Origin: Clostridiales bacterium | GTDB lineage: Bacteria; Bacillota; Clostridia; Oscillospirales; Oscillospiraceae | Assembly (NCBI GenBank): GCA_003150355.1 | Contig: QAMJ01000014.1 | Coordinates: 62,001-126,000 of the forward strand | Reading direction: 5' to 3' | Length of the DNA: 64,000 bases | Shown here: one piece after another, positions 50,797 through 59,185 of the stretch | Position numbering within the stretch: position 1 is the first letter of the stretch | Layout of the letters: every line of letters starts with the position of its first letter | Position numbers and translations under genes: made by a program | The notes under the pieces: model-generated | Told to the model about the DNA's origin: nothing | What the model saw: only the letters and a program-made list of their open reading frames with translations | Database searches by the model: none

Positions 50797-53199
50797 TCAG
50801 AGCTTCTCGGAGAGTTTGGTAGCTTCCTTGTAGGGCTTTGCCAGCATGTAGATGATGCCTGCCAGAGCCGCGATAGCGACGATCAGGCCGATCACATTGA
50901 CATTGCCGGTGAACAGGCCGCCGAACTGGTTGACCATGAGGGCGCAGATGTAAGCGAAGCCACACTGATAGCCGATGGCGAACCAAGTCCACTTTGAGCT
51001 GTTCATTTCACGCTTGATTGCACCGATAGCTGCGAAGCAGGGGGCGCAGAGAAGGTTGAAGACGAGGAAGGAGTAAGCGGTCACGCTGGTGAAAGCTGCT
51101 GCGAGGTTCTGGTAAACGGTACCGACTCCGCTGGCGTAGAGGATACCGAGGGTACCGACGATGTTCTCCTTAGCAACAAGGCCGGTGATGGATGCGACGG
51201 CTGCTTGCCAGTTGCCCCAGCCCAGAGGGATGAAGATCCAAGCGATGGCGTTGCCGATGGTTGCGAGGATGGAGTAGCTGATCTCTTCTTCGGAGAGCAT
51301 ACGGAAGGTACCGTCAACAACACCGAAGTAGGTGGTGAACCATACGAAGATAGTGGAGAGAAGGATTATCGTACCGGCCTTCTTGATGAAGCTCCAGCCG
51401 CGCTCCCACATGGAACGGAGAACGTTGCCGAGAGTCGGCCAGTGGTATGCGGGCAGCTCCATAACGAAGGGAGCAGGCTCGCCGGAGAACATCTTGGTCT
51501 TCTTGAGCATGATGCCGGAAACGATGATGGCTGCCATGCCGACGAAGTATGCGGAGGTCGCGACCCATGCAGAGCCGTTGAAGATAGCGCCTGCGATCAT
51601 TGCGATGAACGGGACCTTTGCGCCGCAGGGAATGAAGGTCGTGGTCATGATGGTCATACGGCGGTCACGCTCGTTCTCGATGGTACGGGAGGCCATAACA
51701 CCGGGCACACCGCAGCCGGTACCGATGAGCATCGGGATGAAGGACTTACCGGAAAGACCGAACTTACGGAAGATACGGTCAAGGACGAATGCGATACGAG
51801 CCATGTAGCCGCAGGCCTCGAGGAAGGCGAGCATCAGGAACAGGACCAGCATCTGGGGAACGAAGCCGAGGACCGCGCCGACACCGGCTACGATACCGTC
51901 GAGGATAAGGCCGCTGAGCCAATCGGCAGTGCCGGCAGCTTCAAGGCCGTCGCCTATAAGGGTAGGAATACTGGGAACCCAAACGCCGTAGTCCGCGGGA
52001 TCAGGCTCTTCGCCGATCTCTTCGAGGGTAGCCTGAGCGTCCTCGTAATCGGTGACAGTGGCTTCAACTTCTTCAACGGCCAGAGTCTCTTCATCTTCTA
52101 CCTCATAGGTGAAGACGCCGTCTGCGGGCTCGCCGTTCTCTTCAACGTAGGCGTCATAGCCGTCTACGATAGCGGAAGCTTCGTTCCACTCATCGGCGAC
52201 TTCGTTGTACGCAGCGGAGCCTATGCCGAACAGGTGCCAGCCATCGCCGAACACACCGTCGTTTGCCCAGTCGGTAGCGGGAGCGCCGACGCCGACCATT
52301 GCGACCCAGTAAACAAGGAACATGACCAATGCGAAGATCGGGAGACCGAGCCAACGGTTGGTGACGATCTTATCTATCTTATCGGAGGTGGAGAGAGCAC
52401 CGGCCTCTTTCTTCTTGTAGCAGTTCTTGATGAGCTGTGCTATGTAAATGTAGCGCTCGTTGGTGATGATGCTCTCGGCATCGTCGTCAAGCTCAGTCTC
52501 GGCTGCCTTGATATCGCTCTCGATATGCTCCATAACGGAAGCATCGATCTTGAGCTGAGCAAGAGCCTTGTCGTCGCGCTCGAAGATCTTTATCGCGTAC
52601 CAGCGCTGCTGATCCTCAGGCATGGAGTGGAGCGCCGCTTCCTCGATGTGAGCGATAGCGTGCTCGACAGGGCCGGAGAAGGTGTGCATCGGAACGGTCT
52701 TGCCGTTCTTTGCAGCGTCGATAGCGGCCTCGGCAGCGTCCATAACGCCGTCGCCCTTCAGAGCGGAGATCTCAATGATCTTGCAGCCGAGCTCACGGGA
52801 GAGCTCTTCGATGTTTATCTTGTCGCCCTTCTTGCGGACGATATCCATCATGTTGATGGCGATCACCACGGGGATGCCAAGCTCAGTGAGCTGAGTGGTG
52901 AGGTAGAGGTTACGCTCAAGGTTCGTGCCGTCGATGATGTTGAGTATCGCATCGGGACGCTCGGTTATCAGGTAGTTACGGGCGACGACTTCTTCAAGCG
53001 TGTAAGGGGACAGAGAGTATATACCGGGAAGGTCCATGATGACGACGTCATCGTGCTTCTTGAGGCGGCCTTCCTTCTTTTCAACGGTGACTCCGGGCCA
53101 GTTGCCGACGAACTGGTTGGAGCCGGTCAGCGCATTGAACAGCGTTGTTTTACCGCAGTTGGGGTTGCCTGCGAGGGCAATTTTGATCTGCTTATCCAT
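50797..53199 (-). CDS. feoB: Ferrous iron transporter B with an acidic insertion
   Basis: 800 aa. N-terminal GTPase: G1 GNPNCGKTT (11-19), G3 DLPG (56-59), G4-type NMMD (116-119), G5 SALKG (145-149); GDI-like helices to about 270. The membrane domain starts near 285; it has the Gate motifs GTGCGVPGVMASRTI and FIPCGAKVPFIAMI and later LCAPCFAAIGAI. Between the first span and the next conserved element (LILDGIVAGVGAVLGFVPQ) lies an insertion at about 320-405 rich in Glu and Asp with few basic residues, absent from E. coli FeoB. It should face outside the cell. Start ATG 53199; an iron-box type repeat lies 24 bases upstream. Confidence 0.95.
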   Translation of the reverse strand: MDKQIKIALAGNPNCGKTTLFNALTGSNQFVGNWPGVTVEKKEGRLKKHDDVVIMDLPGIYSLSPYTLEEVVARNYLITERPDAILNIIDGTNLERNLYLTTQLTELGIPVVIAINMMDIVRKKGDKINIEELSRELGCKIIEISALKGDGVMDAAEAAIDAAKNGKTVPMHTFSGPVEHAIAHIEEAALHSMPEDQQRWYAIKIFERDDKALAQLKIDASVMEHIESDIKAAETELDDDAESIITNERYIYIAQLIKNCYKKKEAGALSTSDKIDKIVTNRWLGLPIFALVMFLVYWVAMVGVGAPATDWANDGVFGDGWHLFGIGSAAYNEVADEWNEASAIVDGYDAYVEENGEPADGVFTYEVEDEETLAVEEVEATVTDYEDAQATLEEIGEEPDPADYGVWVPSIPTLIGDGLEAAGTADWLSGLILDGIVAGVGAVLGFVPQMLVLFLMLAFLEACGYMARIAFVLDRIFRKFGLSGKSFIPMLIGTGCGVPGVMASRTIENERDRRMTIMTTTFIPCGAKVPFIAMIAGAIFNGSAWVATSAYFVGMAAIIVSGIMLKKTKMFSGEPAPFVMELPAYHWPTLGNVLRSMWERGWSFIKKAGTIILLSTIFVWFTTYFGVVDGTFRMLSEEEISYSILATIGNAIAWIFIPLGWGNWQAAVASITGLVAKENIVGTLGILYASGVGTVYQNLAAAFTSVTAYSFLVFNLLCAPCFAAIGAIKREMNSSKWTWFAIGYQCGFAYICALMVNQFGGLFTGNVNVIGLIVAIAALAGIIYMLAKPYKEATKLSEKL

Positions 53200-53222
53200 G
53201 ATTGATTACTGCTCCTTCTTCC

Positions 53223-53240
53223 GGTTAAGCTAAGTTAACC
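53223..53240. promoter_or_regulatory. Candidate iron-box (GGTTA-N8-TAACC) upstream of feoB
   Basis: GGTTAAGCTAAGTTAACC: inverted repeat in the 65-base gap between feoA and feoB. It suggests an extra regulated promoter or an operator for feoB within the operon. Confidence 0.6.
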
Positions 53241-53264
53241 TGTCTACAAAAAATCAGATAATTT

Positions 53265-53486
53265 TTACTCGACTTCGATCATTTCGGTGTCAGCCTTACG
53301 CAGGCTCAGCTCGTAGCCGCGCACGGTGACCTCCATGGGATCGCCCAGAGGAGCGACCTTGCGGACAAAAACTTCGGTGCCCTTGGTGATGCCCATGTCC
53401 ATGATACGGCGCTTGATGGGGCCTTCACCGTGGAGCTTAACGACCTTGGCAGTTTCGCCGATCTTGACTTCACGCAGTGTCTTCAT
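53265..53486 (-). CDS. feoA: FeoA domain protein (second copy)
   Basis: 73 aa, a complete SH3-like FeoA fold: LREVKIGETAKVVKLHGEG, IKRRIMDMGITKGTEVFVRKVAPLGDPMEVTVRGYELSLRK. FeoA is a small cytoplasmic partner of FeoB in ferrous iron uptake. Two separate feoA genes precede feoB here. This copy is nearer to feoB and carries the classical LxxMGI element as MDMGIT. Confidence 0.92.
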   Translation of the reverse strand: MKTLREVKIGETAKVVKLHGEGPIKRRIMDMGITKGTEVFVRKVAPLGDPMEVTVRGYELSLRKADTEMIEVE

Positions 53487-53512
53487 TCTTTCCTCTCCTT
53501 TTTTTGGTTTTC

Positions 53513-53725
53513 TCAGACCATGATTTTGCGAGCCATTTCTTCGCTTATCGCGACTCTGGCTTCCTTGACCTTGACGATCACGTTCCCGTTGAGCACGGTG
53601 ATGAGCGTCGCGGTACCGCCGGCAACAAAGCCCAGATCCTCAAGATGCTTCTTGACCTCCGGACTGCCGCCGACTTTTCGGATCAGATATTCCTCTCCGA
53701 TGTTTGCAAGGGGTAGCGGCATCAT
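53513..53725 (-). CDS. feoA: FeoA domain protein (first copy)
   Basis: 70 aa. MMPLPLANIGEEYLIRKVGGSPEVKKHLEDLGFVAGGTATLITVLNGNVIVKVKEARVAISEEMARKIMV is recognisably FeoA: the EDLGFVAGG turn corresponds to LxxLGI in the classical form, but overall it is divergent from the second copy. First gene of the feo operon, with AAAGGCGGAAAG at its ribosome site and an iron-box type repeat 20 bases upstream. The two copies probably have different partners or roles. Confidence 0.9.
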   Translation of the reverse strand: MMPLPLANIGEEYLIRKVGGSPEVKKHLEDLGFVAGGTATLITVLNGNVIVKVKEARVAISEEMARKIMV

Positions 53726-53744
53726 ATTCTCTTTCCGCCTTTCA

Positions 53745-53762
53745 GGTTAGCTTCAACTAACC
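53745..53762. promoter_or_regulatory. Candidate iron-box (GGTTA-N8-TAACC) in the feo leader
   Basis: GGTTAGCTTCAACTAACC, perfect arms, in the untranslated leader 20 bases before the first feoA start. Confidence 0.65.
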
Positions 53763-53822
53763 ATAGTTGAAAAAACTGGTCAGAAGCGGTCGACCGCTGT
53801 CGGATGTTGTCTCTTTCAAACT

Positions 53823-53863
53823 GTTAACCTCTTCTAACTGAACGCAGTTTAACACCTCTAACC
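53823..53863. promoter_or_regulatory. Two candidate iron-boxes on the feo promoter
   Basis: Site 1, GTTA-N8-TAAC at 53823-53838, lies just after the expected RNA start. Site 2, AGTTT-N8-TAACC at 53846-53863 (one arm mismatch), covers the -10 box and spacer of the feo promoter. Binding at site 2 would block RNA polymerase. Confidence 0.6.
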
Positions 53864-53874
53864 ATACTTGTCAA
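53846..53874 (-). promoter_or_regulatory. feo operon promoter
   Basis: Minus strand: consensus TTGACA (53874-53869), 17-base spacer, TAAACT (53851-53846), about 120 bases upstream of the first feoA start. Confidence 0.75.
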
Positions 53875-53913
53875 GTAGGAATTTTAAAGATTTTTTTTCG
53901 CACTTGCATTTTT

Positions 53914-53937
53914 GGTTAAAGTATGTTAACTTATACT
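53914..53937 (+). promoter_or_regulatory. Candidate iron-box and -10 of the divergent DtxR-type gene
   Basis: GGTTA-N8-TAACT at 53914-53931 directly abuts TATACT (53932-53937), the likely -10 for the regulator gene. A second imperfect repeat, GTTA-N8-TAAA (53925-53940), overlaps. This suggests autoregulation. Confidence 0.55.
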
Positions 53938-53969
53938 AAACAATGACACGGAAGTTGGTGTATTTTAAC

Positions 53970-54347
53970 ATGGCGATTCAAAAAGCCGCGGAGGATTATC
54001 TTGAAGCGATGCTGATGATGAAGGAGAAGCACGGGTATATCCGCTCTATCGATGTTGCGGAGAAGCTCAATGTCACGAAGCCCAGCGTCAGCTATGCGAC
54101 AAAGCGCCTCAAGGAAAGCGGACACATCACAATGGATAAGGACGGGCTCATCACGCTGACGGAAACCGGCATGGCGGTTGCAGCAGAAATGCTCAAGCGC
54201 CACAAGGCGCTCACAAAGTTCCTCATCATGCTCGGCGTCGATGAGAACACAGCACAGGAGGACGCATGCAAGCTGGAGCATGACCTGAGCCAGCAGTCCT
54301 TTGACGCGATATATTCCCACGCCGCGAGCATGGTCGGGAAAGACTGA
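53970..54347 (+). CDS. DtxR/IdeR/MntR family metal-dependent repressor
   Basis: 125 aa from ATG 53970, which gives the family-typical start MAIQKAAEDYLEAMLMM. The ATG at 53943 lies where transcription from the TATACT box should begin. The winged helix IRSIDVAEKLNVTKPSVSYATKRLKESGHI is followed by a dimerisation domain with likely metal ligands (MxxxH...E: MLKRHKALTKFL, ENTAQEDACKLEHDL). No SH3 domain. Divergent from feoA-feoA-feoB, so it is the best candidate to bind the GTTA-N8-TAAC repeats with Fe2+ as co-repressor. Confidence 0.88.
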   Translation: MAIQKAAEDYLEAMLMMKEKHGYIRSIDVAEKLNVTKPSVSYATKRLKESGHITMDKDGLITLTETGMAVAAEMLKRHKALTKFLIMLGVDENTAQEDACKLEHDLSQQSFDAIYSHAASMVGKD

Positions 54348-54373
54348 GCAAGCGGAAGTTTATAGAGAAAACC

Positions 54374-54403
54374 AACAGCCGCGGCCGTAGAGCCGCGGCT
54401 GTT
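54374..54403. terminator. Hairpin terminator between convergent genes
   Basis: 12-bp perfect stem (54374-54385 with 54392-54403). On the minus strand GGTTTTC follows. No T-run on the plus side. Confidence 0.6.
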
Positions 54404-54417
54404 CTGGTATGCAGAGA

Positions 54418-55158
54418 TCACAGATAGAACTTGGGTTCCTTGCGCCCGGCGCACATTTTGATGAGCGCGGCGGAGGCGGCAAGCTGCATCGCCTTGGGGA
54501 CGCGGCGCTGGGAGAACGGGCACATACTCACGCAGCGCATGCAGCTGATGCACTTGGACTTGTCAGTGTGCTGGGGATCGCCCGGATCGATGGCCTCGGT
54601 CGGGCACTCCTGCGCGCAGGTGCCGCAGCCGGAGCACTTGGAGCTTGAGGTCGGGTACACAGGGATGCCCTTATACTCCTTGTACGGGCGTTTGCCGGGC
54701 ATGGCGACGGGAGTGAGCTCCTGCTTTGCCATGAGGGAGGCGAGGAACTTATTGAGCGCGGCGATATCGGATGCGTCGGGACGGCCGGCACCGAAGCGCT
54801 TGTCGATAGAGTGCGGGGCGATCATCTCCGCACCGCCGACTACCTTGAAGCCGCGGTTGAGACACAGGTCGCTCATTTCAAGCAGAGCGTCCTCTACGGC
54901 ACGGTTGCCGTAGACGGCCACGAGCACGGCCTTTGCGCCGTTGCCGTGGACATAGTTCATGCGGTCGTACATCGGGGTGGGGATCCTGCCGCCGTAGACA
55001 GGGAAGCAGAAGAACACAAGGTCATCGGAGGAAAAGCTGACCTCATAGCCGCGGGTGGTGTAATCGTAAGGGGCTGCGACTTTCAGCTCGTTTGCGATGA
55101 GCTGGGCGACCTTCTCAACGCCGCCGGTGGGGCTGAAGCAGATGATCGTGGTTTTCAT
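54418..55158 (-). CDS. Flavodoxin-ferredoxin fusion (EFR1-type)
   Basis: 246 aa. Residues 1-140 are a flavodoxin-like domain: FSPTGGVEKVAQLIA binds FMN phosphate, then PVYGGRIPTPMY and AVYGNRAVEDALLEM. Residues 180-225 hold two [4Fe-4S] sites: CSGCGTCAQECP and CISCMRCVSMCP. The architecture is that of EFR1-family ferrodoxins, which pass electrons between low-potential carriers. It lies between convergent dtxR and the cysS run. The partner is not known. Confidence 0.88.
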   Translation of the reverse strand: MKTTIICFSPTGGVEKVAQLIANELKVAAPYDYTTRGYEVSFSSDDLVFFCFPVYGGRIPTPMYDRMNYVHGNGAKAVLVAVYGNRAVEDALLEMSDLCLNRGFKVVGGAEMIAPHSIDKRFGAGRPDASDIAALNKFLASLMAKQELTPVAMPGKRPYKEYKGIPVYPTSSSKCSGCGTCAQECPTEAIDPGDPQHTDKSKCISCMRCVSMCPFSQRRVPKAMQLAASAALIKMCAGRKEPKFYL

Positions 55159-55230
55159 TAATTCACCTCATATTTTTACGGCGCGCCGCCGTGACAGCAG
55201 AGCACGGCGGGCGCGCCATTTTTCACGATA

Positions 55231-56682
55231 TCAGATACGCTTCCACGTTACGCCGTGGGGGATGTCAGTAAGCTCAATGCCGGCGGCCTTGAGCTCATCG
55301 CGGATGCGGTCGGCCTCGGCGTAGTTCTTGGCCTTCTTCGCGTCCTGACGCGCCTGGATCTTGGCCTCGACCTCGGCGTCGGCCTCACCGGACTCGGAGA
55401 CGATGGTGAACGCACCGGCTGCGACGTTCTGCTTCTTCAGCTCCTCGCGTCTTGCGTCGGCCTTCTCGATAAGGCTCAGGCTGAGCACGCGGTCAAAGTC
55501 CGCAATGGTGGCGAGCTTGGTCGCGTCATTGGTCTTGTACTTGAGCACGTCATACAGCGCGGTGACGGCGAGGGAGGTGTTGAGGTCGTTGTCCATTGCG
55601 GCGCAGAACTTCTCTTTCATCGCGGCCATGGCATCAGTGTCAACTTCACCGTCGCCGGGCTTGAGCGCGGCGATGCGGTTTATGAGCTTATTGAACGCGG
55701 CCTGCGCGTTATCGAGATTTTCCCAGGTAAAGACGAGATTGTTGCGGTAGTGGCTCTGGAGGCAGAAGAGACGGTAGGCGAGGGGGTCATAGCCCTTTTC
55801 CTGAAGCAGGGACACGGTGAGGAACTCGCCGCTGGACTTGCTCATCTTGCCGTGGCTGGTGTTCAGGTGGTGAACATGCATCCAGAAATTGCACCAATGA
55901 TGGCCGAGATAGGACTCGGACTGGGCGATTTCGTTAGTGTGGTGGGGGAAAGCGTTATCGATGCCGCCGCAGTGGATATCAAGGTCTTCGCCGAGGTGCT
56001 TCATGGAAATGCCGGAGCACTCAATGTGCCAGCCGGGATAGCCGACGCCCCAGGGGGAATCCCATTTCAGTGCCTGATCCTCGAACTTGGACTTGGTGAA
56101 CCAGAGGACAAAGTCGTTCTTATTGCGCTTGTTGGTGTCCTCATCGACGCCCTCGCGCACACCGACAGCGAGATCGTCCTGATTGAAGTCGTTGAAAACA
56201 TAGTAGCGCTCAAGCTTGGAGGTATCGAAGTACACATTGCCGCCGGCGAGGTAGGCATAGCCGGTGTCAAGGAGCTTGGTGATGATGCGGATATAGTCAT
56301 CGATGCAGTTGGTCGCGGGCTCGACAACGTCGGGGCGCTTGATGTTGAGCTTCTGGCAGTCAGAGAAGAAAGCGTCGGTATAGAACTTGGCAATCTCCAT
56401 GACGCTCTTGTGCTCGCGCTTTGCGCCCTTGAGCATCTTGTCCTCACCCTCGTCGGCGTCGGAGGTCAGGTGGCCAACATCGGTTATGTTCATGACGCGC
56501 TTGACGTTATAGCCGAGGTAACGCAGATACTTTTCAAGAATGTCCTCCATGATGTAGGAACGGAGGTTGCCGATGTGGGCAAAGTGATAGACCGTGGGGC
56601 CGCAGGTGTACATCTTGACGATGTCGGGATGGTTGGGGACAAACTCGTCCTTGGTTCTGGTAGCGGAATTATATAATTTCAT
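55231..56682 (-). CDS. cysS: Cysteinyl-tRNA synthetase
   Basis: 483 aa, normal length. Class I signatures: HIGN (36-39) in TVYHFAHIGNLRS and KMSKS (279-283). Zinc ligands by family position: C27, C222, H247 and E251. It attaches cysteine to tRNA-Cys. GGAGCAAT precedes the start. It is followed by a 72-base gap to the flavodoxin-ferredoxin gene and lies 28 bases after pgsA. Confidence 0.97.
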   Translation of the reverse strand: MKLYNSATRTKDEFVPNHPDIVKMYTCGPTVYHFAHIGNLRSYIMEDILEKYLRYLGYNVKRVMNITDVGHLTSDADEGEDKMLKGAKREHKSVMEIAKFYTDAFFSDCQKLNIKRPDVVEPATNCIDDYIRIITKLLDTGYAYLAGGNVYFDTSKLERYYVFNDFNQDDLAVGVREGVDEDTNKRNKNDFVLWFTKSKFEDQALKWDSPWGVGYPGWHIECSGISMKHLGEDLDIHCGGIDNAFPHHTNEIAQSESYLGHHWCNFWMHVHHLNTSHGKMSKSSGEFLTVSLLQEKGYDPLAYRLFCLQSHYRNNLVFTWENLDNAQAAFNKLINRIAALKPGDGEVDTDAMAAMKEKFCAAMDNDLNTSLAVTALYDVLKYKTNDATKLATIADFDRVLSLSLIEKADARREELKKQNVAAGAFTIVSESGEADAEVEAKIQARQDAKKAKNYAEADRIRDELKAAGIELTDIPHGVTWKRI

Positions 56683-56710
56683 AATAATTGCTCCTTATAA
56701 TTGTTGCTTA

Positions 56711-57232
56711 TCAGTCAGCGCTTTTGAATACGTCACGGTTGACGCAGAAGTACTCTATGCCGGAATAAAGTGTGGTGATGACGATGATCGCCGTGCAGAC
56801 GATGTTGACGGTCGGGTACTGACCAAACACCAGCATTGCTCCGAGGCCGACCATTGTGCAGCCGGTCTTGAGCTTGCCGGAGATGGCCGCGGCGATGACT
56901 CGCCCCTGCTCGACGGCGAGCAGACGCAGACCCGACACCGCAAACTCGCGGAACAGCACGATAGCGACGCACCATGCAGGCATCTGGCCGCGCTCGATGA
57001 AGATGCACATTGCCGCGAGCACGAGCATTTTATCAGCCAGCGGATCCATGAACTTGCCGAAGTTCGAGACCTGATTATAGTGGCGCGCTATGTAGCCATC
57101 GGCAACGTCGGAGAGACAGGCGATGATATACACCGCGAGCGCCCAGCCGAAAAGATTCTGGTACGCGAGAACCATGAATACCGGGATAAGGATGATGCGG
57201 AAAATGGTGATCTTGTTTGCGGTAGTGTTCAT
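56711..57232 (-). CDS. pgsA: CDP-diacylglycerol-glycerol-3-phosphate 3-phosphatidyltransferase
   Basis: 173 aa with about five spans. The CDP-alcohol phosphatidyltransferase motif D42-x2-D45-G-x2-A-R50-x8-G59-x3-D63-x3-D67 is complete (DVADGYIARHYNQVSNFG, then KFMDPLADK). It makes phosphatidylglycerol phosphate. The order pgsA-rimO-recX/recA is common in Clostridia (compare rimO-pgsA-cinA-recA in other Firmicutes). AGGAGGTTCCG precedes the start. Confidence 0.93.
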   Translation of the reverse strand: MNTTANKITIFRIILIPVFMVLAYQNLFGWALAVYIIACLSDVADGYIARHYNQVSNFGKFMDPLADKMLVLAAMCIFIERGQMPAWCVAIVLFREFAVSGLRLLAVEQGRVIAAAISGKLKTGCTMVGLGAMLVFGQYPTVNIVCTAIIVITTLYSGIEYFCVNRDVFKSAD

Positions 57233-57247
57233 ACCGGAACCTCCTGT

Positions 57248-58564
57248 TTATATCTCTTCACCGTAGAGGATGCCGTCATCGGCTTCGAGGATGCGCACGC
57301 TTGTCATATCGCCGTCGCGGCAGCTGCCCTTGAAGAACACCTGACCGTCGATATCGGGCGAATCGGCGTAGCTTCGGCCGTAGAGCATACCGGCTTCTTC
57401 GTCATAGCCCTCGCAGAGGACACGAATGGTCTTGCCGCAGAAGCCCTGACAGAACTCATCCATTATCGGCGCCTGAAGCTCCATGATAAGGTCTGCGCGG
57501 CGCTGAGCTTCCTCCTCGTCCACATGCTCCATCTTTGCCGCGGGCGTACCCTCCTCAGGGGAGAACGGGAAAACGCCGACGCGCTCGATGCGCGCTTCCT
57601 TGAGAAACTCGCACAGCTCCTCAAACTCTGCCTCGCCCTCGCCGGGGAGACCTGCGATAAGGCTGGTGCGGATGACAAGGCCGGGGATGCGCTCACGCAG
57701 CTTTTTGAAGAGCACACGGATATCCTCGCCGGTGCCGCGGCGGTTCATGATCTTGAGTATATGGTCATTTATGTGCTGGATGGGGATATCCAGATATTTT
57801 ACGATCTTGGGGTTGTTTGCGATCTCGTCGATAAGCTCCTCATCGAACTGGTCGACATAGAGGTAGTGGAGCCTTATCCACTCGATGCCGTCTATCTCGG
57901 ACAGGCGGCGGCAGAGCTCGGCCAGACAGCGCTTGCCGTACAGGTCGGTGCCGTAGCGGGTGATGTCCTGCGCGATGACTATAAGCTCCTTGACGCCGTG
58001 CGCAGCGAGATCGCGCGCCTCCTCGATGATGTTCTCCATATCGCGGGAGCGGTAGCGGCCGCGGATAAAGGGGATGGCACAGAAGGCGCAGAAGTTGTTG
58101 CAGCCCTCGGCGATGCGCAGATATGCCCAGCCCGGACCGGTGGAGACAACGCGGGGTATCTCGTCAACGGGGGCGCTGTTGTCGCCGAAGGCGCTTGTAC
58201 ATCGCCCCGCCATTACGGCGTCTGCCGCACTGACGATATCGCCGAAGCTGCCGACGCCGAGCACGGCGTCAATTTCCGGCATTTCGGACATGATGCTGTC
58301 CTTATATCTCTCGGCAAGACAGCCGGTGACGATAAGCCCGCCGAGCTTGCCCGCCTTCTTGAGCTGCGCCATTTCAAGGATGTTGTCGATAGCCTCACTC
58401 TTCGCAGCGTCAATAAAGCCGCAGGTGTTCACGATAGCAAGGTCTGCTCCCTCCGGATCGGGGACGAGAGTATAGCCTGCCTCGCTCATGAGGTAGAGCA
58501 TCTGTTCGCTGTTGACAAGATTCTTGGCACAGCCAAGAGAGATCATCGCAAAGGTTTTTTCCAT
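57248..58564 (-). CDS. rimO: Ribosomal protein S12 methylthiotransferase
   Basis: 438 aa. UPF0004 domain cysteines C12, C48 and C82 hold the auxiliary cluster. The radical-SAM motif C155-x3-C159-x2-C162 is in EGCNNFCAFC, followed by IPFIRGRYRSR. A TRAM domain ends the protein. It adds a methylthio group to an aspartate of ribosomal protein S12. It lies 6 bases after recX and 15 before pgsA. Confidence 0.95.
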   Translation of the reverse strand: MEKTFAMISLGCAKNLVNSEQMLYLMSEAGYTLVPDPEGADLAIVNTCGFIDAAKSEAIDNILEMAQLKKAGKLGGLIVTGCLAERYKDSIMSEMPEIDAVLGVGSFGDIVSAADAVMAGRCTSAFGDNSAPVDEIPRVVSTGPGWAYLRIAEGCNNFCAFCAIPFIRGRYRSRDMENIIEEARDLAAHGVKELIVIAQDITRYGTDLYGKRCLAELCRRLSEIDGIEWIRLHYLYVDQFDEELIDEIANNPKIVKYLDIPIQHINDHILKIMNRRGTGEDIRVLFKKLRERIPGLVIRTSLIAGLPGEGEAEFEELCEFLKEARIERVGVFPFSPEEGTPAAKMEHVDEEEAQRRADLIMELQAPIMDEFCQGFCGKTIRVLCEGYDEEAGMLYGRSYADSPDIDGQVFFKGSCRDGDMTSVRILEADDGILYGEEI

Positions 58565-58570
58565 GGTTTA

Positions 58571-59179
58571 TCAGTCCTCTATGGTTGCATTAAAACGGTT
58601 TAATGCTTCGCGTATATCCTCCCATGAGTAGCCCCGGCGGAAGAGCGCGGCACTGACCTTTCTGATCTGATCGCGGTCCTCGGGATCGGTCAGCCGGGAG
58701 GAAATGAATTTATCTATCTTTGAATCGTCACGGGGCGCGGCATCAAGAACCTCATCCCACATATCGCGGTCGATGCCGCGGCGCGAAAGCTCGGAGCGGA
58801 TGCGCCCCGGCCCGTAGCCCTTGGCACTGTAGTGCCGGGCGACGGCGGCAGCGTAGCCTGCGTCGTCGATGAGCCCGCGCTCTGCGAGCCATGCGGCGCA
58901 GCAGGCGGCGTCCTCCTCGTTATAGCCCTTGTCGGTGAGCTTCTTTTCAAGCTCCTTCCGGCTCATGGCGCGGCGGGAGAGATACTCCAGCGCCTTCTCG
59001 CGCGTGAGGGCACGGCGCGATTCGCGCTCAAGCTCCTCAAGAGCGCCTTCGTCAAGCTCACGCCCGGAGAACAGGCGCAGATCGGTCACAACGCCGAGGG
59101 TGGTTTTTATCTCGCGTTCATCCTCCAGCGTGACGGTGAGCCGCCCGGGGGAGGTCTGCTTTATCGCGGTAATGAGCAC
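58571..59179 (-). CDS. recX: Regulatory protein RecX
   Basis: 202 aa, longer-form RecX. Three-helix repeats are visible: ALEYLSRRAMSRKELEKKLTDKGY, then YAAAVARHYSAKGYGPGRIRSELSRRG, and at the end IRKVSAALFRRGYSWEDIREALN. RecX binds RecA filaments and limits their activity. It begins 6 bases after the recA stop, so the two are made together. The N-terminal 50 residues are a short beta-rich extension. Confidence 0.92.
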   Translation of the reverse strand: MLITAIKQTSPGRLTVTLEDEREIKTTLGVVTDLRLFSGRELDEGALEELERESRRALTREKALEYLSRRAMSRKELEKKLTDKGYNEEDAACCAAWLAERGLIDDAGYAAAVARHYSAKGYGPGRIRSELSRRGIDRDMWDEVLDAAPRDDSKIDKFISSRLTDPEDRDQIRKVSAALFRRGYSWEDIREALNRFNATIED

Positions 59180-59185
59180 CGGCTA

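Noticed and set aside
51205..53205. 666-codon open frame antisense to feoB
   Set aside because: Opposite a gene with complete GTPase and gate motifs; composition is that of a reverse shadow.
56594..58603. 669-codon open frame across cysS/pgsA/rimO on the plus strand
   Set aside because: Runs across three well-supported minus-strand genes; no motif.
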